DNA of 64,000 nucleotides, from positions 28,522,967 to 28,586,966 of the forward strand of contig NC_056758.1 of assembly GCF_018687715.1 (NCBI RefSeq). Reading direction: 5' to 3'. Made by a program: the position numbers and the translations under genes. The notes under the pieces were generated by a model that was given only the letters and a program-made list of their open reading frames with translations, did not search any database and had not been told where the DNA came from. How positions within the stretch are numbered: position 1 is the stretch's first letter; the number at the start of each line of letters is the position of its first letter. Positions 45,667 through 58,800 of the stretch are shown here, in pieces. The stretch is from Carya illinoinensis (lineage: Eukaryota > Streptophyta > Magnoliopsida > Fagales > Juglandaceae).

Positions 45667-46737
45667 GGTCAAATTATTAATATTGGATGACGGGCGCATT
45701 GATATAACTTTTTAATAATTTGAGATTAGCATCATAACTTTTAGCAACCAATTGTTTCACGTTGAAAAATAGGAGTTAGTACTTTAATTGATAGTTTGAG
45801 AGCAAAATGTGTCATTGTCTTAAGAATTGATTGAATTCACCAGAAGAATTATATACTTCAAAAACTTTATTTTCCATTACACAACTTTATTATTACTTGG
45901 TCGTCTCTCTTAGAGCTACTGATTATCTAGGGTTCTCCAAACTCGACACGAACTTAGTCTAGAGCTCCTCATGTAATAAGATTAGAGTTGAATATAATTG
46001 GATTGGGGTTAATTCATCCCTAATTGGAAACAACGTACTATAGTCACGCGAGTCATTTTGCGGATTCGTTGCTGGACCTGCTCAACCCAGTTAATAGAGT
46101 ACCATAAGAAAAAGATCCAATTTATGGTCAAGCATCTTTAATATCTTATTGATCTAGTACTGGTTCGATCCGGCCGGCACGATCTATTTACATGTCAAAT
46201 TTAAAAAGATGGTAAAAATTAGGATGATAACTTGAAAATTTACACGTGATTGTATCTCGATCCCATCTACAAAGAACTAAAAATTAGCTTAGTTGTGCAC
46301 GTACATGATAATATGCATATATACCGTCTATCTTTTTTCATTAATTTAAATTTTTGAAACAAGTGATAATTTCACATATATATCCCCTAAATTTTCCTTT
46401 TAATAAATAATTGAAGTAAACTTCAAAATAATAGGGTGACCCAAATCATTCATCTCAGATTTTATGTTGGCATGAATTTATATATATACATGTATATGTA
46501 TGTATGTATGCATGCAACTGATCACTGCTTGCCGCGCGCGCTTTGACATTTCTAGCGATCGATAGGAGAATTCTTCATTGGAAGAGGCTGATTTGTCATG
46601 TACATGGGAGCACAAACTATTCTGGTCGAAAGAAAACCATAGGACACCATTTTCGTAAATTACAAAAGCTATTAGCTCGAAGCCCCATGCATACGGCCGC
46701 AAAGCCAATATTGCCAATTCGAAGCAGCTTGTTGATA
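45667..46737. other. A/T-rich intergenic DNA
   Basis: No gene or classified repeat recognised. Confidence 0.5.
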
Positions 46738-46746
46738 TAATATATA

Positions 46747-46916
46747 GAGTTTTGCTACATACAAGTAAAATCGCGTACTAATCTGCGTACCAATACTGAT
46801 TCTTTCATACTTAAATTTTAAATTAGCATTGCTTTCAATAAAATCTACTTTTTGTCCAATCATAATAGATTGGTGCACATATTAGTGCACAATTGTGCTT
46901 GCAACTAGATTTTTTC
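46747..46916. mobile_element. Mutator-type MITE, 170 bp, 9-bp target duplication
   Basis: Inverted ends GAGTTTTGCTACATACAAG and (minus strand) GAAAAAATCTAGTTGCAAG, continuing into GTACTAATCTGCGTACCAAT versus GCACTAATATGTGCACCAAT. A perfect duplication TAATATATA lies at 46738-46746 and 46917-46925. Confidence 0.75.
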
Positions 46917-47013
46917 TAATATATAGGCATTACTATCTTACACAATATTTCCTTGATCGCATGACAGCAAAAGCTAGCTCTTAACCATATATGTTTATGT
47001 GTCAAGTATGTAT

Positions 47014-47647
47014 TAGGCTTGCACACCGACCCAACCGAATAAGATTTAGACCCGACCCGACCCAATCCGCAGAAAATGGCACACCAATCCGATCCAATCT
47101 GACCCGTAGATTTTCGGGTCAGGTCGAACCCATTGCTCTTCTCTGCTTTGGATCCTTCAGCTTCATTTGCAGACTAAGGGTTTCAACCAGATTTCTCTCT
47201 GATTCCATTTCTCACTAGCACTCCGATTCCATCAACCAACCAAACACACCCAAATTTCTCTCTTATTCCATTTCTCACAACCACTCCGATTCCATCAACC
47301 AACCAAACACACTCTTGCACCGTCTCCTTGGTGTCCTTTGAGAGAAAACAATGAAAGTCATTTCAGATCGTGCTCAGTTATAGCCATTTCGGGATGAAAG
47401 CAATTGGGAGGTTTGGTTTGTAATCTAAAGAACTTACGAAAACTTTCGGATTGAGAGGGTATGACACCATAGAAGCCATTAAAAATGATGTCGAGATCAC
47501 ATTTCTTCAGCTTCATGCCACCGCGAGATTACAACACCCATGAGCACCATTTTTGTATGCTCTTGAAACTCAAATCAAGTAGATGTTGTTTCCGAATCCA
47601 GAGAAAATCGAGAGGGGAGTATGGGTGAGGCGACGGAATATTGCGTT

Positions 47648-47701
<54 letters not shown>

Positions 47702-47955
47702 CTGAAATCATCCAGATGCTCTAACGGTAGCTCTTGATGTCCAGGGCTGTGGCCGAAGTAGGAGATTATGAGCTGAATTCCAGAGATGCTAGGGTTTGAG
47801 GATGAGGGAGAATTGGGGACGGTTTCGACAGGTAGGCGGTTTCGATGTGTAATAAACCCGTAAAGGGTTTGACCCACTGAACCCGACTTTAGTCGGTTGG
47901 GCCCATATCGGATCTGTCGGATTAATCGGGCCAAGCCCTTTTCTGCACAGGCCTA
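47014..47955. mobile_element. hAT-like non-autonomous element, 942 bp, 8-bp target duplication
   Basis: Starts TAGGCTTGCACACCGACCC and ends TCTGCACAGGCCTA, inverted termini, with a perfect 8-bp duplication GTATGTAT (47006-47013 and 47956-47963). Same family as 4179-7972. Subterminal sequence has repeated GACCCGACCCGACCC and GGGTCAGGTCG motifs. The interior holds a direct repeat of about 64 bp (47205-47330, CACTCCGATTCCATCAACC) and a long GA microsatellite. No transposase. Confidence 0.8.
47648..47701. repeat. (GA)26 microsatellite
   Basis: About 26 uninterrupted GA units inside the hAT-like element. Confidence 0.95.
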
Positions 47956-47963
47956 GTATGTAT

Positions 47964-49671
47964 ATATGCAACCTAAGCACCATAAACTACTATGAGAAAC
48001 ATTTGGGTATATTTTCTGTGTAAATTGATCATCAAGAACTCATATTTCATTCACCAGTTCAAGTTGATAAGAAATGTCGACTTTAATCACTTAACCATTA
48101 CTATAGATGTTTACACCTGGGTTTATATTCCCATGGATGAGTGAGGCCCAACACGTATATTTTTTAACTTAGGTTACATTTGGGTACTGAAATGATCTCA
48201 AATATCTTGTGAATAGTAAGGAAAAAGTAATGAAAAATAACAGTGACTAATAATACAAAATAGTAAAAAGTAAGTAAAAAATAATGATAAAATAATAAAT
48301 AATAGTAGAGTATGCTGAAAATAAGAGTCATAATTAGTTAATGACCACCTGATATTGCCTGCTTCATGTGAAAAAACTGTCATATGTTTGTTTAAGCCCT
48401 GACCTTGGGGCACTGTGTCTGCAATTCAAGGAGGACGGAAATGCACGAGACCAGACAGTGGATGCTGACTTGCTAAAAATTAGGGCTCCTAATTTTGTGG
48501 AAAATTTTGCGCATTTGCACATGACATGTAGAACCAAAGCAACATCGTCGACAGGTCCAAGGCAGTAGTCCCAAAGACATTGGGCTTCACATTATCTGCA
48601 GCTCTTTGCTGACTAAATTCCTCCAGATAATCCAAATAGGCTATAGAAGGCATTAGAAGGGTCCCCGACCGTCTTTCCCATCAGACTCGAGCAAAGTTCT
48701 TATGACAGTTTTTTTAAATTGGAAAGCGCTGACTAATCTCGAGGTGCGACATTCGGTAGAGTTTGCCACCTCCTTAGCTCTTTCTGCACTTCTGATAATT
48801 CAAAAGAAAATCCTCCAATTCGATAACTCCAAAAGTGTGAATGCGGAGTTTTGAATCCAACATATCCAATTTATATGGCTCACCTCAGGACCACTACACC
48901 ACCCCTTGGGTTAAGTTCATATGACAGTAGGAGACCATAGCACATCACCTCCAGCTAATTCTATTCTCACCCTTCCTTTCCCTCTAGTTCAAGTGCTATT
49001 ACTTATTGACTCTTGGTCATGTTTCTGTCATCCTGTCCTGCCTTCATGTTTCAACGGTGCCTGAAAATCAAGGGCCGAGATATTCCCCATTTAAACATCT
49101 TTTGAGGATTGTTTTGAACAAAACAAAGAAAAATGATAGAGAAACAGGCAAATCCGTGTTTGGGGCCCTGTATTTGCCCGTACCTGTAAGTTTGTAACCC
49201 TACTCACGAAACAAATGCTTGCTTTCGAAACAGGAGCCCTTCAAATCAAACATCTTACTGTAGAACGGTTTATAACATCTGAATGCATAGACATGAACTA
49301 TACAAGTGACTGACATATTAATGTTGTTGACACATTTAAAATAATTACAAACTGGAATACCATAATCATAATAAATGGTAAAAAAAGGCCTTAATTAATA
49401 CCATATTTGTCAATATAAAGACAAATATTCAAATACAAAAACTCAGTTGTCAAGAATAACGCAAGAGGCTTTCCTAATCACTCAGAAAAATAAATAAGAA
49501 CTTCATCCCACATCATAGAATAACAAAGGAAACCAAGAAGAAAATTATTGCACCACCAGGTATTAATAAATGATGCCGTGGTGGGGAAAATATCATGACT
49601 TTAAGGAAGCATAGAGAAGCGTTTATATAATCAGTATCCGTGACAAAACATCACACATGTTCCTTACAGCT
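47964..49671. other. Intergenic DNA; no gene recognised
   Basis: 48360-48900 is less A/T-rich with a short open frame (48368-48568), but no domain is recognisable. 48180-48320 is an A/T-rich MITE-like remnant (GTGAATAGTAAGG). The last part probably includes the 3' untranslated region of the minus-strand gene that begins at 49672. Confidence 0.45.
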
Positions 49672-49864
49672 TCAATAATTGACATAGTCTTTCAAGACCT
49701 GGGTTCTCTGCTCTAGCTTTGCATTACTCTGCCAATTCTCAACTGCTTTACGAACTGTAGCATGTGCCTCATGTATTGCTTCAGCAGAGAATTTGTGTTC
49801 TATAATTCCCAGTGGTCCGGGCTGCAACACCTTTATCACAATTTCCATCTCTTGCTCAAGCTGC
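49672..49864 (-). CDS. Exon 2 of the small two-exon gene
   Basis: 193-bp terminal exon after the acceptor GAGCAG. The first of two adjacent CAG acceptors keeps the RQLEQEM frame; the second would not. The stop codon is at 49672-49674. Confidence 0.75.
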
Positions 49865-52800
49865 CTGCTCAATAAAAAATACCTCATAAACTGAGCAAAA
49901 ACTTGAAATTCAAAAGCATGGAATCCTCAAGTACCTAACAAGAAACACATTTGAACATAGAAACAAATCAGAAGCCACTGAAACAGTTGGTAGCAGTAGT
50001 TTCTGTCAAAATGGATTACAATTCGATGATCCTTTTTCAGAGGATTTATCCCCCTTATATAGAACATATTTACATATCTATGTATTGTCTAGTTTGAGCG
50101 GGAAGAGCCCCTAAAATTACGCCTGAGGATTTAGATTACAGCGCCGTATGTAGCCTCCCTCTATTTAGCAGTGTTGACCAGCCTCCCTCTATTGCAGCGC
50201 CGTATGTAGCCTCCCGTATGGACTGTTTGTACGTTGACAGCCCCCCTCAAATTGATGCCCGTAGATCAACAAGCATCAATTTGCTACTTAGAAAGCAATG
50301 TCGATGACGAGTGAGAGCCTTGGTGAAAATATCAGCAATTTGGAGTTCAGTAGAAACATGTGGAAGAGTGATAATACGAGCTTCAAATGCTTCACAGATA
50401 GAGTGACAATCGACTTCAATATGCTTCGTGCACTCATGATAGACAGGATTGGCCGTGATCTGAATAGCACTCGTATTATCGGCATGTAGAGGTGTGGGAT
50501 CGGTCTCAGAAAAATCTAGCTCAGCAAGCATACCTCGAAGCCAAATAATTTCAAAACAAGCTAAAGACATCGCTCGGTATTCAGATTCTGTAGATGACTT
50601 AGAAACTCGGTCTTGCTTCTTACTTTTCCAAGAGACCAATGCATTACCTAAGAATACACACCAACCAGTGATGGAGCGACGTGTATCCGCACAACCAGCC
50701 CAATCAGCATCGCTATAAGCAGCCAGACGAGTCGAGTTGCCGGCTGGGAAGAATAAACCACGAGCAGAAGTGCCATTAACATATCGTATGATCCTACGAA
50801 CAGCAGCCAAATGAAGATGACGAGGAGTCTGAAGAAACTGACTGACTTGCTGTACAGCAAAAGAAATGTCGGGTCTAGTAATAGTGAGATAAACAAGGCT
50901 ACCCACCAACTTTCGATATAAACTGGGATCAGAAAGTAAGTCACCCTCTTCTTTGCGAAGCTTGACATTTAATTCCATAGGAGTATCCACAGAAGTAGCC
51001 TCCTGTAGACCAGCTGTAGCCACCAAGTCACTAGCATACTTATGTTGATTGAGTGAAATACCAGAGGGACTACGATGCACCTCAAGACCAAGAAAATATG
51101 TGAGAGATCCAAGATCCTTCATATGAAAGGACTCTAAGAGATGAGTCTTGAGCTGGCCAAGTAAGACAGAATCGGAACCAGTGATCACAATATCATCAAC
51201 ATAGACTAAAAGAACAACAATACCCATGTCTGATTTCCGAAGAAACAATGAAGTATCATACTTGCTCTGCTTGAATGAAAATTATAATAAAGTTGTGCGG
51301 AATTTATCAAACCAAGCCCTCGGAGCCTGTTTGAGACCATAAAGAGAGCGACAAAGCTTACACACATGTGAAGTTGGAGAGCTGAACAATCCCGGGGGTA
51401 GCTTCATATAAATACACTCTTTAAGATCTCCGTGAAGGAAAGCATTCTTAACATTCATCTGATGTAGTGGCCAATCACTGGAAGCAGCAAGAGCTAGAAT
51501 CATACGAACAGTAGTCATTTTAGCCACAGGAGCAAAGGTCTCTTCATAATTGACACCATATTCTTGATTATTCCCTAGTGCAACAAGCCGAGCTTTGTAA
51601 CGATCTAAACTTCCATCAGATTGGATTTTGACTGAATAAACCCATTTGCAACCCAGAGGAACAATGGTGGGAGGACATGGCTCAATGTCCCAGGTGTGGT
51701 TGGCCTCTAAAGCGTCAATTTCTTCCTGCATAGCTTGTCGCCAACAATCATGCTTGACAGCTTGTGAGTAGCATGTGGGAATATCAAAATTGGATAATGT
51801 AGTAGTAAGAGCAGAGGCAAACCACCCATACCTATCCGGAGGTACTGATACTCGAGAAGAGCGACGTACCAAGTGCTCTGAAGGTGCTGCAACTAATTGA
51901 TCCTGGAACATGGTAGGATCAGATATTGGTTGAGCCACCGGAAGAGACTGTGAGTGGGAGCGTCTTGTATACACAATACCTGGTTTAAAACGGGAGCTGA
52001 CTGGATGAAGATCTGAGAACTGCTGTTCAAAAGATGGGAGGACCACAGTAGAGGAAGAAGGTATAGAAGACACAGGAAAGAAATGTTGATTTTCAAAGAA
52101 AATAACATTCCGAGAAATGCGCATACGATGTAAAGTGGGATCATAGCAAACAAATCCCTTTTGACACACATTATATCCCAAGAATGCACATCTAACAGAT
52201 TGAGCAGATAATTTATGTCGCTCATGAGGAGGTAAATGGACAAAACATACACAACCAAAGATACAAAGATTATCATAACTAGGTTGTTTAGCAAACAAGC
52301 GAAAATATGGAGACTCCATGTGTAAGACTTGGGAAGGTAAACGATTAATCAAGTGAGTAGCAGTTTTCAGAGCCTCGACCCAGAACATGGATGGAACAAA
52401 TGATTCTAACAAGAGTGTACGTACCATATCAAGAAGATGACGATTTTTGCGTTCGGCTACTCCATTTTGTTGGGGAGTAGCAGGACATGAACGTTGATGA
52501 ATAATACCTTTAGAAGCCAAGAATGCTTGAAACTCAGTAGATAAATATTCACCACCAGAATCTGTGCGTAATGTTTTAATAGTCGCAGAGAATTGATTGT
52601 CAATATACGCAAAAAACTCGGTGAAAGTACGAAAAACCTCAGATTTAGAGCGAAGAAAATAAACCCAAGTGAATCTGCTATAATCATCAATGAAAGTCAC
52701 ATAATATTTAAATTTTTCACGTGAACTAACCGGGGAAGGTCCCCAGACATCACTATGGATAAGATCAAAGCAGTGAGAAGCTCTACTAGCGTGTAACGGA

Positions 52801-55800
52801 AATGGAAGAATTTTACTTTTACCAAGTTTACAAGAATCACATTGAAGAGATAAAGAAGAACGTTCTTCGTTATCAAGAAAACCCGAGTGCAATACATGAG
52901 ATAAAATCTGAGCATTGGGATGACCTAAACGACGATGCCACATCATACTCAGAGTTGGAACATTATGACAAGTAAAGGACTTAATAGACGAAACTGAAGA
53001 AAGTAGTGGAACAGGTAAAAAGAGTGGAAATAAACGCCCCACTTTAGGTCCCTTCGCGATCGGCTTCCCCATTACCTGGTCCTGCACAACACATCCATCA
53101 CCAGAAAAGTGAACAGCACAGTTGTTATCAACTAATTGACCAACAGAAATAAGATTTGTGGAAAGTTGAGGAGCAAGAAACACATCAGTAAATTGAGGAG
53201 AGGCATCTCCGATAGCAGCTATTGGCAAGGCACTACCATTGGCAGTCTGAATGGCAGATTGACCAGCATAGGGCCGAACATGACATAGAGCAGTAGGAGT
53301 ATTCGTCATATGATTAGAAGCACCCGAGTCTACATACCAGAGTTTAGTTGTATTTTTACCTTGAAACCCCATTGCAGATAATGCCGAAATCAGCATTTGT
53401 TGCACCATTTCTGGTGTACAGTAATTTGTTGCAGGAGGTGCAAGATCGGAGGAAGCACCTGAGGAAGAGCCATGTGCTACAGAAGTTTGAAATGCTTGAG
53501 CCTGACGATTCTGGGGACGTATACGACAGTCTTTGATAATGTGACCCTTCTTCTTGCAATAAGAACAGTATTTCTTAGGACAATTAGCAGCAATATGCCC
53601 GTATTCCTTGTGATGACCCGCTTTTAAGTGTATTTTCGCTTAAATGGTCGTTTTTATTTTAATTAATATATTAGTTTATTATTTTAATTTATTTGCGTTT
53701 TAAAATTGATTTTTGATTTAATTTAATTTATTTGAGGTTGTGTTTTATTTCTTTAAGTTGTTTTGTGGTTTTAATCTTTTTGGCGGTTTGTTTCGTTTTC
53801 CCGGAGTGAGGATTGGACCTCATCTCTTTTCACATCTTTTTTCCTTTTTTCTCTTTTTCCTTTTTTCTTTTTCCCTTCTTTTCCTTTTTCCTTCTTTTTC
53901 TTTTTTTTTTTCTTTCTTTTTTTCTTTTCTCTTCCTCTCTCCCGCGTTCGGACCCCCCCCGTGCTCTCTCTCTCTCCTCCCTCTCCCCCGCGCCGGCTCT
54001 CTCTCTCTTCCAGCCCATCGTCGTCCGGCCACCAACCGGACCCCCACCGGTCCCAAAAGTTCCCCCTCCCTCCGGCGCACCACCCCTCCGAAAGCCACCC
54101 CCAACCGGCCGGCCATTTGGCCGGAAAAAGCCCAACAAGGCCGCACGGATTTCACTCCGATCCGCCGCCGTCGCTCCACCTCCGACCACCATTTCTTCAC
54201 CACTTCATCACCGACTCCTTGCCGTCCTAACCCACCCATTTCCGGCCTCCAACGACCACCGGAACAGCTCCTACGAGCTTGTTTTCTGATTTGCTATTTT
54301 CGGCCATTTCCGGCGATTCCGCCGCCACCCACGGCCGTCCGTCGCTTCCAATAGCTTCACAACCATCCCTAGACCATTCCCTATCAATCTCGTGTCCTAG
54401 TTTGTCCCCGTTCAAAAGTGGGTTTTTCAGACCCACGGCCACAGTGAATTCACTATGACGTTGCTGTTTTTCCGTCGTTTGCAACGCCGCTTGTTTTCTA
54501 AAATTGCCGTATAGCGCTGTAAGTATTTTCCAAACCCTATTTTCAGATTTTAATATATATTGCTCATTCAATTATTTACTGTTGTTGGTTGTTGATTCCA
54601 GACTGAATCCGAGGAGTTTCGGGGGTCGGATGGATGGAGGACGGAGTTGTCTGTTTAATTGATTTATGTTGGTTGGTTATTTTATTATGCATTGATTTGG
54701 CATTTCATGGTGCATGCATGTGTGTTTTTGTTCACGTGTGAAAAGCCTGTGTATTGGCGTGAGTGGTTTTACGGGTGCGTGTGTATCACGAGCCCAAGCC
54801 GGGATGGGTTATTATCTCGGTGGAGCTCCTCTGGTCACTCGGGAGCGGAATAAACTGAGTGATGTCCCCTGAGTTGTCGAGAAAGATGACGGGAGCGGGG
54901 CTAGGGGATGTTTGGCTACGAACGCGCCGGGCGCGGAACCGGGCATCGCCCTACTCACCGACTCCGTGGCCCTTCGCTGGCGAGGGCTAGAGGATGCTTG
55001 GCTACGCACGCGCGGGGCGCGGAACTGGGCATCGCTCGTTAGGTGTCACATGCGTGGTGGTACTCTACGGTGTGACACTGGAGCCAGGGTGTGCGGATGA
55101 CCCCTAGGGGAGGTCATGGTGCATACGGTTAAAATTGGATAATGGTTTATGAGGCCAAATGGGACTTTTGGCGTGGGCCAGATGGACTTCTGGCGAGATA
55201 TTGGGCCGGATGGACTTCCGGCGAGATATTGGGCCAAATGGACTTTTGGCGGCCAAATGTGACTTTTGGCGTGTTTTTCGGAAAGGATATGTTTTGGGCC
55301 AAACGGGTTTTTGGCGTGTGTGGAAAACTTGGGTTTTATGGGCTTTGTGCATTGGGCATGGTTCATGCATCTTGTATGAGTTTTATGTGTTTCTATCTGG
55401 TAGTGTTTGGGGTTTTACTTACCTGCGGTACCATTCGTGGTTCCGTAGCTTTTGGTGCAGAGTTAGAGGACGAAGAGGAGGAGGCTGAGCCCGAGGATGC
55501 GGCTCCGCTGGGTTGCTGATGCTATCTTTTTATTTGTTTAAAACTGTATTCGTGTTTTGTAATATTTATCTATGTACGTTTTAAACAGCTTGTATTACGT
55601 TAAGAAAAATTCTGGTACTTAGTTATGACTTTCTTTATCCGCTGCGTGTTTCTCTGTACACATCTGTTGCCTTGCACACACTCGGCACCCGTCGATGGGA
55701 CGGTGACCCGGGTTGTCACCATCCGGACGTCTCAATTTTCCCGTGTTCGGGCGTGGGGATTTGGGGGCGTCACATTCCTTGCAGCAGAAACACTGTAAGG

Positions 55801-58800
55801 TGCGAGAATGAACAGGCGGTCCTCGTCGTTGAGCAGCATAAGCCATAGGAGGGAACCCTGAACTTCCATGAGAGTGTTCCAGAGAAGCTTGAGTACTGAG
55901 CTTTTGTTCTTCACGAAGTAACTCACCAAAGCAAACATCAAGAGAAGGAACAGGCGAGCGATTCAGCAGAGAAGATCGAACAGATTCATACTCGGGGCGA
56001 AGTTTCATAAGAAACTGATCACGGCGACGAGTCTCGTGAAGACTTTGAATAGTGGAAAGAGAGGTAACAAGAACATCCGCAGTAATCAAATCAGAATATT
56101 CGTTCCAAAGAGTCAGAAAGGCCGAATAATAGTCTTGAATGGAACGACTGTCATGAGAAAACAAGGCAATCGTATGCTCTAACTGAAAACGACGAGCACC
56201 ATTATCTTGATGATAGACTTTCTTTAAGTAAGTCCACATGAATTGAGCGGTACGATGAGGCCGTAAGTGGGTGATAATATGTGGCTCAACTGAGCCAAGA
56301 AGCCAAGACATAATTCGAGCATCAAGCACATCCCAATCCTTGGATTTATCAAGATTAGATGCACAATCAGTGCCATCAATATGCCCCCAAAGATCTTTTC
56401 CTTTAAGAAAAAGTTCAAACTGAAACGCCCACGTAGAATAATTATTTCCCGAAAACTTAGTACATACAGGTACGGAGTCCATGTTAAAAAAACAAAATCC
56501 GAGAAGAAGATTAAATGGAACCCGAGATAAGACTAATAAATTATATCCCACGGCAAACCCCAAAAAAAATAAAGTTTAACTTTTAAAAGGTACGGTTAAA
56601 AGGCTAAGAAACTAGAAAGTTGAAATAAAGTAATTGTGGCCGACCAAAAATATTGGGTTTGACCGAGAATATTGGGTTTGACCGAGAGTTTATTACCTGA
56701 ACCTAAAGAACCAGGTTTCTTTGCGAAAAAAAATAAACAATCGAAGAGACCGAGATGTGACAATTATTTGCTGCAAGCTGGATAAGACCGAGACACTTGA
56801 CTGAAAAAGTGAGTGAGCACTCCGAGACCCAACACGTGACTGAGAAATAAAGACCAAAGACTGAGACCCAACACGTGAAAGTGAGCTGAGACCGAAAGTG
56901 AGTTAGACCAACCGAAAGTGAGCACGGCAAAATTCAAGCCACGTGAAAGTGAGTTAGCGAAAAGAAAAGACCCAACACTGACTGAGACCGAAAATAAAAG
57001 ACCCAACGCCAACACACAAAACCGAGAGGAGAGGAGGGTGCCGAAAATAATGGTGCCGAGAACTTGCCTGAGAACCTGTTGAGATGAGGGTGCCGAAAGA
57101 TACAGAACAGAACCGGGAACTGGATTTCTGAAGAGGTGCTGAAAAAAAAAATTCTGAAGAGCTTCAGTTTCTGAAGAGCTGGATTTCGAAATTTTCTGAA
57201 GAGCTGGATTTCGGAAGAGGTGCTGAAAAGAAAGTCTGAAGAGCTTCAGCGGTAGCTCGGTGAGAATTTCTGTAAAAAAAAATTTCTGTAGGACCACAAC
57301 AATAGAGATAGACCTAAACAAAAAAAAATTTCAAGGAAGGTCTGATACCATGTCAAAATGGATTACAATTCGATGATCCTTTTTCAGAGGATTTATCCCC
57401 CTTATATAGAACATATTTACATATCTATGTATTGTCTAGTTTGAGCGGGAAGAGCCCCTAAAATTACGCCTGAGGATTTAGATTACAACGCCGTATGTAG
57501 CCTCCCTCTATTTAGCAGTGTTGACCAGCCTCTCTCTATTGCAGCGCCGTATGTAGCCTCCCGTATGGACTGTTTGTACGTTGACAGTTTCAAACAAGAG
57601 CATCTTGCAGAACTAGAATCCTTAATGCTGAACCCAAATTTATAAAGTGATCCTACATTGGGGGCTGGATCTGTTAGACATAATATCAGTCAAGAATTTG
57701 ATTTGATATTATCCTAATCAATTGGTTGTTTTTCATAATTATGATCAAGTGATCTGAATTTTATAGTTATCAAATCAAGAGATTTTATTTTCATAATGAT
57801 TAGAATATTTACTTTATCTCATAAAGAGAAACCCTACACTTTGTATTCAAACACACTTGAGAACTAGAAAGATGTAGCCCTTAAAGTCACTCCCTCTTCT
57901 CCCTTAAAGTCTCTCTTCCCTATAAATAGAGACCTAAGCTTTTTATTCAAACACACTTGAGAATTAGAAAGATGAAGCCCTTAAGTCTCTCTCTTCTTAT
58001 ACTATAAAGTCTCTCTCCCTCCGCTCTTCTCCATCTCCTTTTCTATTAATTTCAATTGTGTTTAGATACAAAGCGTATATCCCTATTTATAGGAAAATTA
58101 TATGAAAAAATTACATGGAAATGAGATAAGGTAAATATTCTGATCACTATTTATTTATTTTATTGGCACCAAGTGTCCGAGAATAAAGTCACGACTTATC
58201 CCAAGGGTGCACAGACCCCTAGGCAAGAAATTTTTTGCAAGTTCACCTTGGGTAATTCAAGGGAAGTTCCCCTAATCCGATGAACCCTACAAATTGTTTG
58301 CACCCAAAAGGATTTGAACCTTAGACCTGGAGGGAGCATACCAACAAGACCAAGGCCTTTACCCACCCATATGGGCTTTCTGATCATTATGAAAATCAAA
58401 TCTCTTGATTGGATAACTATAAAATCAAATTATTTGATTTAATAATTATGAAAATCAAATCACTTGATTAAGATTATATCAAATCAAATTCTTGTGGGGA
58501 GGTTTAGGGGAGGAAGCAAAGTTTCATTTGGTTAACTAGGATAAGATTTGTACTCCTTTGTCATGTGGTGGGTTGGGGTTTAGAAAGCTGAGTATCTTTA
58601 ATGAAAAAGCATTACTTGGGAAGTGGTTATGGATGTATCATCAGGATTACAAATGGGCCGTGATTGATTCAAAATATGGGAGTGCCTGAAGGGATGGAGT
58701 TATAATGAGATAAGAGGTACTCATGTGTGGGGGTGTGGAAACGTACTAGGAGTGATTGGGATGATTTTGTAAAACAGGTTTTTTTTGTGGTTGGTGATGG

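Larger units (their letters stand above)
50004..57586 (-). mobile_element. Young Ty1/Copia retrotransposon inside the intron (element 3)
   Basis: Two 236-bp LTRs (50004-50239, 57351-57586) begin TGTCAAAATGG and end CGTTGACA, within a perfect 5-bp duplication GTTTC (49999-50003 and 57587-57591). I count two differences between the LTRs, about 99% identity, so insertion was recent. A primer-binding site TGGTATCAGACC (57339-57350, minus strand) and a polypurine tract (50240-50248) are present. The coding region would be one gag-pol frame except for a 2166-bp solo LTR in gag and one stop at 51282-51284. Without the inserted LTR the element is about 5.4 kb, a normal Copia length. Confidence 0.96.

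Noticed and set aside
53740..54354. Overlapping 100-200 codon frames on both strands
   Set aside because: Same cause: the pyrimidine-rich tract of the second solo LTR yields Phe/Ser/Pro or Lys/Glu/Arg-rich frames by composition.
53603..55781. 8-bp duplication ATTCCTTG suggesting a hAT or Mutator insertion
   Set aside because: Shifting the border two bases gives TG...CA ends and a 5-bp TTCCT duplication, the LTR pattern; the extra matches are chance identities.
58196..58399. Minus-strand frame of 67 codons
   Set aside because: It lies across the tRNA-derived SINE, which is non-coding.
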